Assembly: GCA_035651755.1 (NCBI GenBank)
Contig: DASRFA010000039.1
Coordinates: forward strand, 56,807-120,806
Direction: 5' to 3'
Source of the DNA: DASRFA01 sp035651755
Lineage (GTDB): Bacteria > Desulfobacterota > Binatia > UBA12015
DNA: 64,000 bases
Below are positions 24,037-32,084 of the stretch, in pieces. The position numbers and the translations under genes were made by a program. The stretch's first letter is position 1. The number at the start of each line of letters is the position of its first letter. The notes under the pieces were generated by a model. That model did no database searches and had not been told where the DNA came from. It saw only the letters and a program-made list of their open reading frames with translations.

Positions 24037-24696
24037 ATGTCGGTCGGTCGCAGACGGAAGATCGGGTTACGTCGAAACGCAAAGGCAGCGGCGGCCTTGC
24101 TGTTCCTCCTCGCAACAGGGGGCCAAGCGGCCGCGCAGGACGCCGGCACGGCAGCGAGCGCCACGACCCGCGGCCCGAACGAGCTCGGCCTCTGGGGCGG
24201 CGGCTCCGTCGCCTCCGCCACGATGATCGGCCGCTGGACCGACTTCGACTTCGGCATGCTCGCCGTCCGCTATGCGCGCGAGCTCTGGAGCAAGGACTCC
24301 TTCGCCCTCGACTGGACGATCGACGGCGTTCCGCTCGCCCTGCTCTCGCTCCGCCGCGGCGGGACTGCGAATCACCAGAGCGGCTCGAAGGACGTCGTCT
24401 ATGGGGCCGGCCTGGCGCCGATCGGCCTCCGCTTCGACTACGACGCCTTCGGCTGGTGGCGCCCGTACTTCGCGACCAACATCGGCTTCCTCATGTTCGA
24501 GGAGCGCGTCCCGGCGAGCGGCACCAAATTCAACTACACCTGGGACTTCGGCCTCGGCACGCAGCTCTTCGTCACCGACGACCAGGCGCTCACGCTCGGC
24601 TACGACTTCAAGCACATCTCGAACGCCTACAGCGGCAAGGACAACCCGGGCTTCGACGCGAACCTCTTCTACATCGGCTACTCGTTCTTCCGCTGA
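24037..24696 (+). CDS. PagL-like acyloxyacyl hydrolase (lipid A deacylase), outer membrane
   Basis: A 219-residue protein with a signal peptide (residues about 1-35 ending QAAAQDA) and an outer-membrane beta-barrel pattern: alternating hydrophobic strands such as FGMLAVRYAREL and GLGTQLFVTD, ending in an aromatic C-terminus (YIGYSFFR). The GYDFKHISNAYSG segment matches the His-x-Ser-Asn catalytic region of PagL enzymes, which remove an acyl chain from lipid A. A downstream acidic residue needed for the triad could be Asp in DNPGFD. The ATG follows a GGGCGGG stretch. It stands between the DUF2272 lipoprotein and the metallo-beta-lactamase-fold gene. Confidence 0.72.
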   Translation: MSVGRRRKIGLRRNAKAAAALLFLLATGGQAAAQDAGTAASATTRGPNELGLWGGGSVASATMIGRWTDFDFGMLAVRYARELWSKDSFALDWTIDGVPLALLSLRRGGTANHQSGSKDVVYGAGLAPIGLRFDYDAFGWWRPYFATNIGFLMFEERVPASGTKFNYTWDFGLGTQLFVTDDQALTLGYDFKHISNAYSGKDNPGFDANLFYIGYSFFR

Positions 24697-24753
24697 GCGC
24701 AGGCCGCTCCCATCGGGGTGGACGGCGCCGCGACGTCGTGATCCTCTCCCGCC

Positions 24754-25650
24754 ATGCGCCTGACCCTCGACTGGCTCGGCGTCTCGACGTTCCGCCTGAC
24801 GATCGACGACACGGTCCTCTTCCTCGACGCCTACATCGACCGCGTGCCGCAGGCGCCGCCCGTCGGCATCACGACCGCGGACGTCGATCGCGCCGACGGG
24901 ATCCTCGTCGGCCACTCGCACTTCGACCACCTCTGGGGCGCCGAGCGGATCGCGAAGCGGACCGGCGCGACGGTGATCGGCTCGCACGAGACGGTGCGGC
25001 TGCTCCACGACAAAGATCAAATCCCCGAGGAGCAGCTCCTCGCGGTCGCGGGCGGGGAGCCGATCCACATCAACGACCGGATCCGGATTCGCGTCTTCCC
25101 GAGCCTCCACTCGTGCATCTGGGCCGCGATGCCGGGCGGCGCGGGCGACGCGTGCCTCGGCGACCTCGGCGTCGCGCACCAGGAGCGAGCGACGCGGATG
25201 GCGCGCGGCATGGAGATGCTGCACTCGGGCGCGCTCGGAGCCGACGTCGCGCAGCACATGAAGGAGAGCGATCGCCACCCGCGCGGCGAGGGCGGCACGT
25301 TCGCCTACCTCATCGAGACCCCGGACGGATCGATCCTCTGGAAGGACAGCTCGGGCCACTGGAGCGGGATCCTCCGCGGCCTCCGGCCCGACGTCGCGAT
25401 CCTCGCCGCCGTCGGACGCGGCAACGTCGACGGCGAGCCGACCCAGGGCACGCTCGCGGACTTCGTCGCGAGCGAGGTCGAGATGCTCGAGCCCGGGCAG
25501 GTGATCCTGTGCCACCACGACGACTGGATGCCGCCGCTCACGCGGCCGATCGACGTCGCGCCGATCCGCCACGCGATCGAGCGCCGCGCCCCGCGCGCGC
25601 GCTTCGTCGAGACCGCCTACCTCGAAGGCCGACCGCTCCTGCGCGGCTGA
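24754..25650 (+). CDS. Metallo-beta-lactamase-fold hydrolase
   Basis: A 298-residue zinc hydrolase. The metal motif HSHFDH is at residues 54-59, followed by FPSLHSCIW and, near the C-terminus, ILCHHDDWMPPL as candidate remaining ligands. The N-terminus (LTLDWLGVSTFRLTIDDTVLFLDAY) is typical of UlaG-like or YycJ-like cytosolic MBL proteins, and no signal peptide is seen. The substrate is unknown. A short gap separates it from the convergent urate-oxidase-N membrane gene. No accessory glyoxalase II or RNase Z features were seen. Confidence 0.82.
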   Translation: MRLTLDWLGVSTFRLTIDDTVLFLDAYIDRVPQAPPVGITTADVDRADGILVGHSHFDHLWGAERIAKRTGATVIGSHETVRLLHDKDQIPEEQLLAVAGGEPIHINDRIRIRVFPSLHSCIWAAMPGGAGDACLGDLGVAHQERATRMARGMEMLHSGALGADVAQHMKESDRHPRGEGGTFAYLIETPDGSILWKDSSGHWSGILRGLRPDVAILAAVGRGNVDGEPTQGTLADFVASEVEMLEPGQVILCHHDDWMPPLTRPIDVAPIRHAIERRAPRARFVETAYLEGRPLLRG

Positions 25651-25681
25651 CGCGAAGAACGGTCGGCCCGCGACGCGCCCG

Positions 25682-26458
25682 CTAAAACCCGGGGACCTTG
25701 GCGCCCTGGCGGTAGAACATCGTGACGAACCACCAGCCGACCGCCACGATCACCGCGAGCCAGAGCCACCCCGGGATGCCGAGCGCGCCGGCCGCCCACG
25801 TGTCGTGCTGGTTGATCATCATGAAGACCAGCGGCACCGACAGGAACGTGTTGTGGCGCGAGCGCGCGCCCGCCATCGCGACCAGCGCCGCGTCGGCCGG
25901 CGTCCCCGCCTTCAGGCCCGAGATGATCTTCTGCTGCGCGGGCCAGATCCGGAACCAGACGTTGAACGCCATGATCGTCCCGAACATGCCACCGGTGTGG
26001 ATCGCCATCGCGCGGAAGCTGAACCCGCCCACGACGATGTCCAGGAGCGCGATCACCGCGGTCAGCACGACGCCCACCGCGAACAGCGTCCTACCGTCCT
26101 TCGCGAAGTCCTGGCTCACGAGCACGTCGTAGACGAGGAACGCGAGCAGGTTCACGAGGATCATCACGATCGCCCCCGCGGTCGACACGTCGGGGCTGTC
26201 GAACATGATCCCGCCGCGCCACCCGTGGTAGAAGACCAGGAGCAGCAGCAGGATGCCGGTCGCCCACGTCCACGCTGCGCCCCAGCGGAACCAGAAGAGC
26301 GCGCGCGGCAGCAGCTCGGGGTTGACCTTCTTCTTCGTGTCGGCGTCGATCGTCGCCTGGAACGGGCCGTTCACGAAGTTGAAGAAGTAGAGGTGGCCGA
26401 TCCAGAAGATCCCGGCCACGATGTGCGCCCACCGGAAGATCGACTGCAGGACATCCAT
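25682..26458 (-). CDS. Urate-oxidase-N-domain (PuuD-like) membrane protein without cytochrome domain
   Basis: A 258-residue protein with about seven or eight hydrophobic helices. The sequence FRWAHIVAGIFWIGHLYFFN, MAIHTGGMFGTIMAFNVWFRIWP and SRHNTFLSVPLVFMMINQH are typical of the membrane domain of PuuD-type urate hydroxylases. Full PuuD carries a C-terminal cytochrome c domain; here the protein ends after the last helix and no CxxCH is present. It may be a stand-alone member of the family with another role, or it may need a separate electron carrier. ATG 26458 is preceded by GGAGG. No other purine-degradation genes are visible. Confidence 0.72.
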   Translation of the reverse strand: MDVLQSIFRWAHIVAGIFWIGHLYFFNFVNGPFQATIDADTKKKVNPELLPRALFWFRWGAAWTWATGILLLLLVFYHGWRGGIMFDSPDVSTAGAIVMILVNLLAFLVYDVLVSQDFAKDGRTLFAVGVVLTAVIALLDIVVGGFSFRAMAIHTGGMFGTIMAFNVWFRIWPAQQKIISGLKAGTPADAALVAMAGARSRHNTFLSVPLVFMMINQHDTWAAGALGIPGWLWLAVIVAVGWWFVTMFYRQGAKVPGF

Positions 26459-26537
26459 CGCCGCCTCCTCGCTCGAATGGTGTTGTCCGATGCTGCGCGC
26501 GCCCGGCCGACTGCCGTACGCCACGGGCCGAGCGGCC

Positions 26538-26569
26538 GCGCGATCGCGCGATCGCGCGATCGCGCGATC
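26538..26569. repeat. Four tandem copies of an 8-bp unit (GCGCGATC)
   Basis: Four perfect head-to-tail GCGCGATC units, also readable as overlapping GCGATCGC palindromes, lie in the gap between two minus-strand genes. This may be replication slippage, a recognition site for a methylase, or chance in GC-rich DNA. The gap (26459-26648) otherwise shows nothing recognisable. Confidence 0.6.
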
Positions 26570-26648
26570 GCCGAAAGCGAAGTACCAACGCGGTCTCCGA
26601 ACGTCAAATTCCGCGCCGGAGACCCGGCGCGGGAGACGCCGCGACAGG

Positions 26649-27017
26649 TCAGGAGGACGCGGAAGTGTCGTCGCGCGCCGCGCTGCGCGGGCGGGCGCGC
26701 TCGGGACGGACGGTGACGGCGCGGCCGGGGTGCTTCAGGATGATGCGGGCCTCGGCCGTGGAGATCTCGCGGCCGAAGAGGCGGAATTCGCCGCGCTCGT
26801 CCATCTGGTGGTTCGCCCACCAGGCGAGCTCGGCGGGCGACGGGGCGTGACCGAGCGCGACCGCGCACTCCCGCACGACGAAGCCGAGGTGCATCCGGTT
26901 CGGGCCGAGCTCGTCGGCCGGCGCCGGCGCGCGTGCCTCGGAGCCGTTCTCCGGCGCGGGGCGCGACGCGACGGGCGCCCGCCACGGGCCCCGCAGGATC
27001 TTCGCCGGCTCCGACAT
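26649..27017 (-). CDS. Conserved hypothetical protein, 122 residues
   Basis: Soluble small protein with a Pro/Ala-rich N-terminus and a compact middle segment, GPNRMHLGFVVRECAVALGH, then AELAWWANHQMDERGEFRLF and GREISTAEARIILKHPGR, which reads as conserved helices with a WAN motif. I have a faint memory of similar short proteins in delta-type proteobacteria, but no name or function. The C-terminus is basic and low complexity. It is divergent from the serine hydrolase at 27104. Confidence 0.6.
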   Translation of the reverse strand: MSEPAKILRGPWRAPVASRPAPENGSEARAPAPADELGPNRMHLGFVVRECAVALGHAPSPAELAWWANHQMDERGEFRLFGREISTAEARIILKHPGRAVTVRPERARPRSAARDDTSASS

Positions 27018-27103
27018 GGGGCTGGAGTGTCCTCGACGGTGAGACCGTTTTCAAGACCGAGACGGCCTTTCGCGAGCCCGCGGCACCCCGTACGATCGCC
27101 GCG

Positions 27104-28225
27104 ATGCAGGTCGCGATGGACGACGACCGCGCACGCGCGGCGGGATTCGAGCCGGGCGCGCTCGCGCGCCTGGCGGAGCTCTTCGAGAGCCAGCTCGCGA
27201 GCGGGCTTCATCCCGGCGCGCAGCTCACGATCCGCCGCCACGGAGACATCGTCTTCGAGGCGGCGGGCGGCACCATGCGTCCGGGCGAGGCGGGTCCGCC
27301 GGTCACCTCGGACACTCTCTTCCTCATCTTCTCGGCGACGAAGCCCCTCACCGCGATGGCGGTGCACCTCCTCGCCGAGCGCGGCTCGATCGACCTCGAC
27401 GCGCCGGTCGCGCGCTACTGGCCCGAGTTCGGCTGCGGCGGCAAGGAGAGCGCGACCGTCCTCCACGTCCTGAGCCACCAGGGCGGCTTTCCGATCGGCC
27501 CGAAGTGGCTCACGTGGGACCGCTGGTGCGACCGCGACGCGGTCGCGCGCGCGATGGTCGAGCGCCAGACGCGCTGGGCGCCGGGGACGGACGTCGGCTA
27601 CCACCCGCTCAACTACGGCTGGGTGCTGGGCGAGGTCGTCCGGCGCGTCGACGGGCGCTCGCTCGGCCGGTTCCTCGCGGAGGAGGTCTTCGCGCCGATC
27701 GGCATGCGCCAGACCTGGCTCGGCCTCCCGCCCGAGCACGACGAGCGCGTCGCACACCACGTCGACCTCTCGGGCGAGTTCGAGTTCGTCGCGGACTTCA
27801 ATCGACCCGAGGTGCACGGGACCGAGGCCGGCGCCGCGACCGGGATCACCACGACGCGCGACCTGACGCGCTTCTACACCTGCCTCCTCCGCGGCGGCGA
27901 GATCGACGGCGTGCGCGTCTTCCGGCCGGAGACGATCGCGCGCGCGACCACGGCGGTCGTCGACGGGGTGCGCGACAGGACGCTCCAGGTCCCCGTGCGC
28001 TGGGCGCTCGGCTTCCACCTCGGTGGGCCCGTCTCGGCGTTCGGCCGGCGCTCGAGCACGCGCACCTTCGGCCACTCCGGCCACGGCAGCACGACGGCGT
28101 GGGCGGATCCCGAGCTCGACCTCGCGGTCGCGTACTTCACGAACGGGGTGCGCGCGTCGATCGACAACTTCCTTCGCATGACGCGTCTCAATGACGCGAT
28201 CCTCGCCGCCTGCGGGCGGCGCTGA
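27104..28225 (+). CDS. Serine hydrolase of the beta-lactamase/DD-peptidase superfamily (esterase-like)
   Basis: A 373-residue protein of the class C beta-lactamase-like fold. The SxxK motif is at residues 77-80 (SATK), the Tyr motif is YHPLNYG, and the third motif is the HSGHGS region (HxG type). The absence of a signal peptide and the order of motifs suit EstB-like esterases, or cytosolic peptidases, better than a true antibiotic-hydrolysing enzyme. ATG 27104 begins the protein after a short 5' region. It is followed at 86 bp by the secreted lysyl-oxidase-like gene. Confidence 0.85.
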   Translation: MQVAMDDDRARAAGFEPGALARLAELFESQLASGLHPGAQLTIRRHGDIVFEAAGGTMRPGEAGPPVTSDTLFLIFSATKPLTAMAVHLLAERGSIDLDAPVARYWPEFGCGGKESATVLHVLSHQGGFPIGPKWLTWDRWCDRDAVARAMVERQTRWAPGTDVGYHPLNYGWVLGEVVRRVDGRSLGRFLAEEVFAPIGMRQTWLGLPPEHDERVAHHVDLSGEFEFVADFNRPEVHGTEAGAATGITTTRDLTRFYTCLLRGGEIDGVRVFRPETIARATTAVVDGVRDRTLQVPVRWALGFHLGGPVSAFGRRSSTRTFGHSGHGSTTAWADPELDLAVAYFTNGVRASIDNFLRMTRLNDAILAACGRR

Positions 28226-28311
28226 GCCGCACGGCGACCGAGGGCGCCGGCGCCGCGGCGCTTCGATTCTCGCTTGACGCGAGGCCGCCGGCGCGACGAT
28301 AAGCGCGACCG

Positions 28312-30165
28312 ATGCAAACGTCTGCGACTCGTCGGCTCGCGACCACTCTCGGCACGATCGCAGCGCATGGGCTCGGCCCGCTGTCGTGCGCGATCGCGCT
28401 CGTCGCGGTCGCCGGGTCCGCTTCGACCGCGTACGCGCTCCCCGACCTCGTGCCCGAGGTGTTCGGGGTGAGCCTCGCGACCGGCGACGTCGATCCGGGC
28501 GACGTCGTCGAGGGCTGCGCCGGCGCGCAATCGGGACGGCGGCTCCTTCGCTTCTCGCTCCGCACGCGCAACATCGGCGCAACCGACCTCGTTCTCGGCG
28601 ACCCCGGCTGCCCGGACTGCGCGACGCATCCCGGCGAGGCCTGCGCGAACCCGCTCTACGTCTGCAGCGAGGCCCACGGCCATCCCCACTTCGAGGGGTT
28701 CGCCCGGATTGAGCTCTTGACGACGTCCGGCGCGGTCGTCGGCGAATCGCGGAAGATCGGCTTCTGCCTCCTCGACCTCGAGTGCGCGAGCCCGCAGTAC
28801 AGCTGCGGCTTCCAGGGCATCTCGGCCGGCTGCTCGGACGTCTACGACGCGTCCCTGCCCTGCCAGTACATCGACCTGACGGACGTCTCCCTGCCGAACG
28901 GCACGTACGTGCTGCGCGTGACGCTCGATCCCGAGAACCTCCTTCCCGAGAGCGACGAGACGAACAACGTCGTCAGCCTTCCGATCCACGTCGGTCCGGC
29001 GACCCCGCCGACGTGCCCGGTCTTCGCGTCGACCGACGTCCCGAAGCCGATTCCCGACCTCGGCATGGCGTCGTCGTCGCTGGTCGTCCCGGCGGGGCAG
29101 CCGATCACGAGCGTCCGGGTCGTCGACCTGCGCGGCCACCACACCTACGTGCGCGACCTCGAGGTCCACCTGTGGAGCCCGTCCGGCACGGACGTCACGG
29201 TGATCAACCGCGTGTGCGCCGACCACGACGACTTCGCGCTCGACCTCGCCGACGACGGCGGAACTGCCATCCCCTGCCCGCCGACCGACGGCGGCGTCCA
29301 CCAGCCGAGCTCGCCGCTCTCCGCCTTCGCGGGCGAGCCGCGCGGCGGCACCTGGACGCTCGACGTCTTCGACCGCGAGGGCATCGACGAGGGCGACCTC
29401 GACGCATGGGGCCTCGCGATCTGCGGCCCGTGCGGCAACGGCGTCGTCGATTCGGGCGAGGCGTGCGACGACGGCAACGCGCTCGACGGCGACTGCTGCT
29501 CCGCCGACTGCCAGACGCTCGCGCCCGACGGCACGTCCTGCTCCGACGGCAACGCCTGCACCGCGGCCGACTCGTGCTCCAACGGCGCCTGCGTCGGCAG
29601 CGGCTCCGTGAGCTGCGACCCGTGCTTGACGTGCTACCCGGAGTTCGGCTGCGTCCCGCCGTTCACGACCGTCTGCGAGCCGGCCGCGGCCGGCAAGTCG
29701 CACCTCTCGCTCCGGCGGGCCGGCGCCGGTGCGCGCGACCGCCTGAGCTGGACCTGGAAGCCCACCGTCACGATCCTCCCGGGCGACTTCGGGCTGCCCG
29801 CGACGTCGACCGACCTGCACCTCTGCTTGTTCGACGGCACGGGACTCAAGTGGAGCGGCACCGCGCCGGCCGGCGGGACGTGCGGGAGCCGGCCATGCTG
29901 GAGCGAGCGGGGCTCGATCGGCTACCGCGATCGCGACGGGACGCCGGACGGCGTCGCGCGCATGACGCTCAAGAGCGGGACGCCGGCCCAGGCGCGGATC
30001 GGGGTGGTCGGAAAGGGGCCGCTGCTCGCGCTTCCGCCGCTCGACCTCGACCTGCCGGCCACGTTGCGCGTCAAGCGCGGAGACGGCAGCCCGATCTGCT
30101 GGGAGACCAAGTACCCCGCGGCCACGCGCAACGCGCCCGACGCCTTCGACGCGCGCAACCGGTGA
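28312..30165 (+). CDS. Secreted lysyl-oxidase-like protein with P-domain, Cys-rich repeats and shared C-terminal domain
   Basis: A 617-residue exported protein (signal up to about residue 42). Residues about 43-230 resemble the lysyl oxidase catalytic domain: a three-His copper site at H122, H124 and H126 (AHGHPHFE), Lys148 in SRKIGFCLLDLEC, and Tyr178 in GCSDVYDA, in the order and near the spacing of the LTQ cofactor residues; ESDETNN follows. Next comes a proprotein-convertase P-like domain (about 250-390, VRVVDLRGHHTYVRDLEVHLW), a DUF4215-like CGNGVVDSGEACDDGN repeat, Cys-rich CSDGNACTAADSC repeats, and a roughly 150-residue C-terminal domain shared with the protease at 61509. It would oxidise primary amines if copper is bound. 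Substrate unknown. Confidence 0.78.
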   Translation: MQTSATRRLATTLGTIAAHGLGPLSCAIALVAVAGSASTAYALPDLVPEVFGVSLATGDVDPGDVVEGCAGAQSGRRLLRFSLRTRNIGATDLVLGDPGCPDCATHPGEACANPLYVCSEAHGHPHFEGFARIELLTTSGAVVGESRKIGFCLLDLECASPQYSCGFQGISAGCSDVYDASLPCQYIDLTDVSLPNGTYVLRVTLDPENLLPESDETNNVVSLPIHVGPATPPTCPVFASTDVPKPIPDLGMASSSLVVPAGQPITSVRVVDLRGHHTYVRDLEVHLWSPSGTDVTVINRVCADHDDFALDLADDGGTAIPCPPTDGGVHQPSSPLSAFAGEPRGGTWTLDVFDREGIDEGDLDAWGLAICGPCGNGVVDSGEACDDGNALDGDCCSADCQTLAPDGTSCSDGNACTAADSCSNGACVGSGSVSCDPCLTCYPEFGCVPPFTTVCEPAAAGKSHLSLRRAGAGARDRLSWTWKPTVTILPGDFGLPATSTDLHLCLFDGTGLKWSGTAPAGGTCGSRPCWSERGSIGYRDRDGTPDGVARMTLKSGTPAQARIGVVGKGPLLALPPLDLDLPATLRVKRGDGSPICWETKYPAATRNAPDAFDARNR

Positions 30166-30171
30166 CGCGGC

Positions 30172-30200
30172 ACCGTCGCCGCCGGACGGGCGGCGACGGT
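30172..30200. terminator. Bidirectional hairpin between convergent genes
   Basis: A perfect 12-bp stem (ACCGTCGCCGCC against GGCGGCGACGGT) with a 5-base loop lies between two converging stop codons (30165 and 30214). There is no T-tract, as expected for a strong GC hairpin that may need help. It probably ends transcription of the lysyl-oxidase-like gene and of the Thr/Pro-repeat gene. Confidence 0.6.
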
Positions 30201-30213
30201 CCCAGCGCGCGTC

Positions 30214-31011
30214 TCAGTGGTGGAAGTTCTTCCAGCCGAACGTCTTGCGCGTCCAGTCCGCGGTGCTCCCGAAGGCGTCGTCTCCGAGCGAGATCTCGAG
30301 CGTCATGTTCGCGACCGTCGCGCTGCTCAGGTCGCCGAAGGTCTGAACCGTAACCCGGATCGCGCCGGTCTTGGGCTCGGTCCGGATGTCGACCTTCCCG
30401 AGGCCGCCGCGGATGCCGGTGCCCTTCTTCGCGCCCTTGTCCTCGAAGCGGAAGCTCCGGCCCTTGAACGTCAAGTCGCCGGGCAGGAGGTCGGCGCTGT
30501 AGATCACGCCGTTCGCGTTGCTGAGCGTGATCGTGAACGGCTCGTTCGGCGGATCGACGACCGTGCCGGCCGCGAACGCGCTCAGGACCTGTAGCCGGTC
30601 GGGCTTGTTGCCGCGGCCGAAGACGATCAGGTCGGGGCACGGGTGGTGACAGATCTCGGCCGGCGCGGCGAGCGGCGTGCCGGCCGGCGTCGGCGTCGGG
30701 CTCGGCGCCGAGGTCGCGGTCGAGGCGGGCGTTGGCGTCGCGGTCGGAGCGGGCGTCGGGGTCGGCGTCTTGGTCGGAGTCGGCGTCGGCGCCGGCGTCT
30801 TGGTCGGCGTAGGGGTCGGCGTCTTGGTCGGCGTCGGCGCGGGCGTCTTGGTGGGCGTCGGCGCCGGTGTCTTCGTCGGCGTCGCCGTCGGTGCCGGCGT
30901 CTTGGTCGGCGTCGGAGTCGGCGTGGTCGCGAAGCTGGACGCTGCGCCGACGAGTTGGAACGCGAGCGTCGCCGTGACGGCGACGACGCTCGTCAAGCCC
31001 CCAAGCCCCAT
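30214..31011 (-). CDS. Exported Thr/Pro-repeat protein with C-terminal beta-domain
   Basis: A 265-residue exported protein. ATG 31011 has GGAG just upstream; residues 1-29 are a signal peptide. Residues about 30-115 are a low-complexity tether of PTPTKTPA-type repeats. The C-terminal 150 residues look like a beta-rich domain (DRLQVLSAFAAGTV, NEPFTITLSNANGVIYSADL, KGRSFRFEDKGAKKG, VTVQTFGDLSSATVANMTLE) and resemble, weakly, the C-terminal domain of the secreted proteins at 28312 and 61509. The tether suggests surface exposure; a spacer between the outer membrane and a folded domain is the likely role. Ligand unknown. Confidence 0.7.
   Translation of the reverse strand: MGLGGLTSVVAVTATLAFQLVGAASSFATTPTPTPTKTPAPTATPTKTPAPTPTKTPAPTPTKTPTPTPTKTPAPTPTPTKTPTPTPAPTATPTPASTATSAPSPTPTPAGTPLAAPAEICHHPCPDLIVFGRGNKPDRLQVLSAFAAGTVVDPPNEPFTITLSNANGVIYSADLLPGDLTFKGRSFRFEDKGAKKGTGIRGGLGKVDIRTEPKTGAIRVTVQTFGDLSSATVANMTLEISLGDDAFGSTADWTRKTFGWKNFHH
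30741..30930 (-). repeat. DNA encoding tandem PTPTKTPA-type repeats
   Basis: Imperfect tandem repeat of about 24 bp (minus strand), encoding near-identical Thr/Pro/Lys octapeptides in the tether of the exported protein at 30214-31011. Copy number is likely to vary between strains through slippage. Confidence 0.75.
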
Positions 31012-31245
31012 GGTTTCTCCTGCAGGTGGTGGTTCCGCGGTACGAGGACGACGGAATCGGTTCGGGTAGAGAAGCCATGCGCCCGGGCTTCCGCCCTGGC
31101 GTTCGGCCATGCGCTCCTAATCGCAGCCTGCCTGGCGTGTCAAGTGAACTTTACGTGTCGGATCGAGATTCCCTCGGAGCCGACATCGCAAAGGCTCTGG
31201 CACAGTCGATTGACCGAGACCGATGAACTCCCCACTGTGGCCGAC

Positions 31246-32079
31246 ATGAGCGACGAGCTGCTGGTCGACGTCCGCGACCACGTGATGACGGTCACGATCA
31301 ACCGGCCGGACGCCCGGAACGCGATGAACCTCGCCGTCATGGCGGGCCTCGCGCGCGCCTGGATGCGCCTCCGGGACGACCCCGACGTCTGGGTCGCGAT
31401 CCTGACAGGCGCCGGCGACAAGGCCTTCTGCGCCGCCGGGGACTTGAAGTCGTTCATCAACCAGACGGTCGGAAAAACCGAGCAGATCCGCCGCGGCGAG
31501 GCGACGCTCGACTTCGGCGACGTCGACACGACCGGCCTGCCGCCCAACCCGACGACGTTCGCCGTCCTCCGCGACGTCGAGATCGGGAAGCCGATCGTCG
31601 CCGCGGTGAACGGCTTCTGCACGGCAGGCGGCCTCGAGATGCTGCAGGGGACGCACATCCGGATCGCGTCCGAGAACGCGACCTTCGGCATCTTCGAGCC
31701 GAAGTGGGGACTCTTCCCGGGCGGCGGATCGACCGCGAAGCTGATCCGGCAGGTGCCGTTCTCGCGCGCGATGGAGCTGCTCATCACCGGCCGGCTCCTG
31801 ACGGCCGACGAGGCGCTCCGGATGGGTCTCGTGAGCCGGGTCGTCCCGCTCGATCGGCTCCTGGACGAGGCGCGGAAGCTCGCCGACGACATCTGCTCGT
31901 GCGGCCCGCTCGCCGTGCAGGCGATCATCCGCTCCGTCCACCGCGGCAGCCGCTTGACGCTCGCCGAGCACCTGGAGCTCGAGACCGAGCTCTCGAGCCA
32001 GGTGTTCATGACCGAGGACGCGAAGGAAGGCCTCGCCGCGTTCCGCGAGAAGCGGAAGCCGCGCTGGCAGCTCCGGTAG
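31246..32079 (+). CDS. Enoyl-CoA hydratase
   Basis: A 277-residue crotonase likely to hydrate a trans-2-enoyl-CoA. Both catalytic glutamates of the classical enzyme can be seen: the first in GFCTAGGLEML and the second in FGIFEPKWG. Oxyanion-hole elements are CAAGDLKSF and the GGL segment. The start ATG at 31246 begins MSDELLVDVRDHVMTVTINRP. It is the first gene of a tight plus-strand operon with an acyl-CoA dehydrogenase (5 bp) and an aldo-keto reductase (1-bp overlap). That suggests a short beta-oxidation-like route for a specific acyl-CoA. Confidence 0.9.
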   Translation: MSDELLVDVRDHVMTVTINRPDARNAMNLAVMAGLARAWMRLRDDPDVWVAILTGAGDKAFCAAGDLKSFINQTVGKTEQIRRGEATLDFGDVDTTGLPPNPTTFAVLRDVEIGKPIVAAVNGFCTAGGLEMLQGTHIRIASENATFGIFEPKWGLFPGGGSTAKLIRQVPFSRAMELLITGRLLTADEALRMGLVSRVVPLDRLLDEARKLADDICSCGPLAVQAIIRSVHRGSRLTLAEHLELETELSSQVFMTEDAKEGLAAFREKRKPRWQLR

Positions 32080-32084
32080 CCACG

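Noticed and set aside
26538..26569. The GCGCGATC repeat as a CRISPR or promoter element
   Set aside because: Only four directly adjacent 8-bp copies with no spacers and no promoter-like boxes. Treated as a simple tandem repeat.
27104..28225. Antibiotic-resistance beta-lactamase
   Set aside because: No signal peptide, and the motif set (SATK, YHPLNYG, HSGHGS) is the general esterase/peptidase type of the superfamily, not that of a recognised resistance enzyme.
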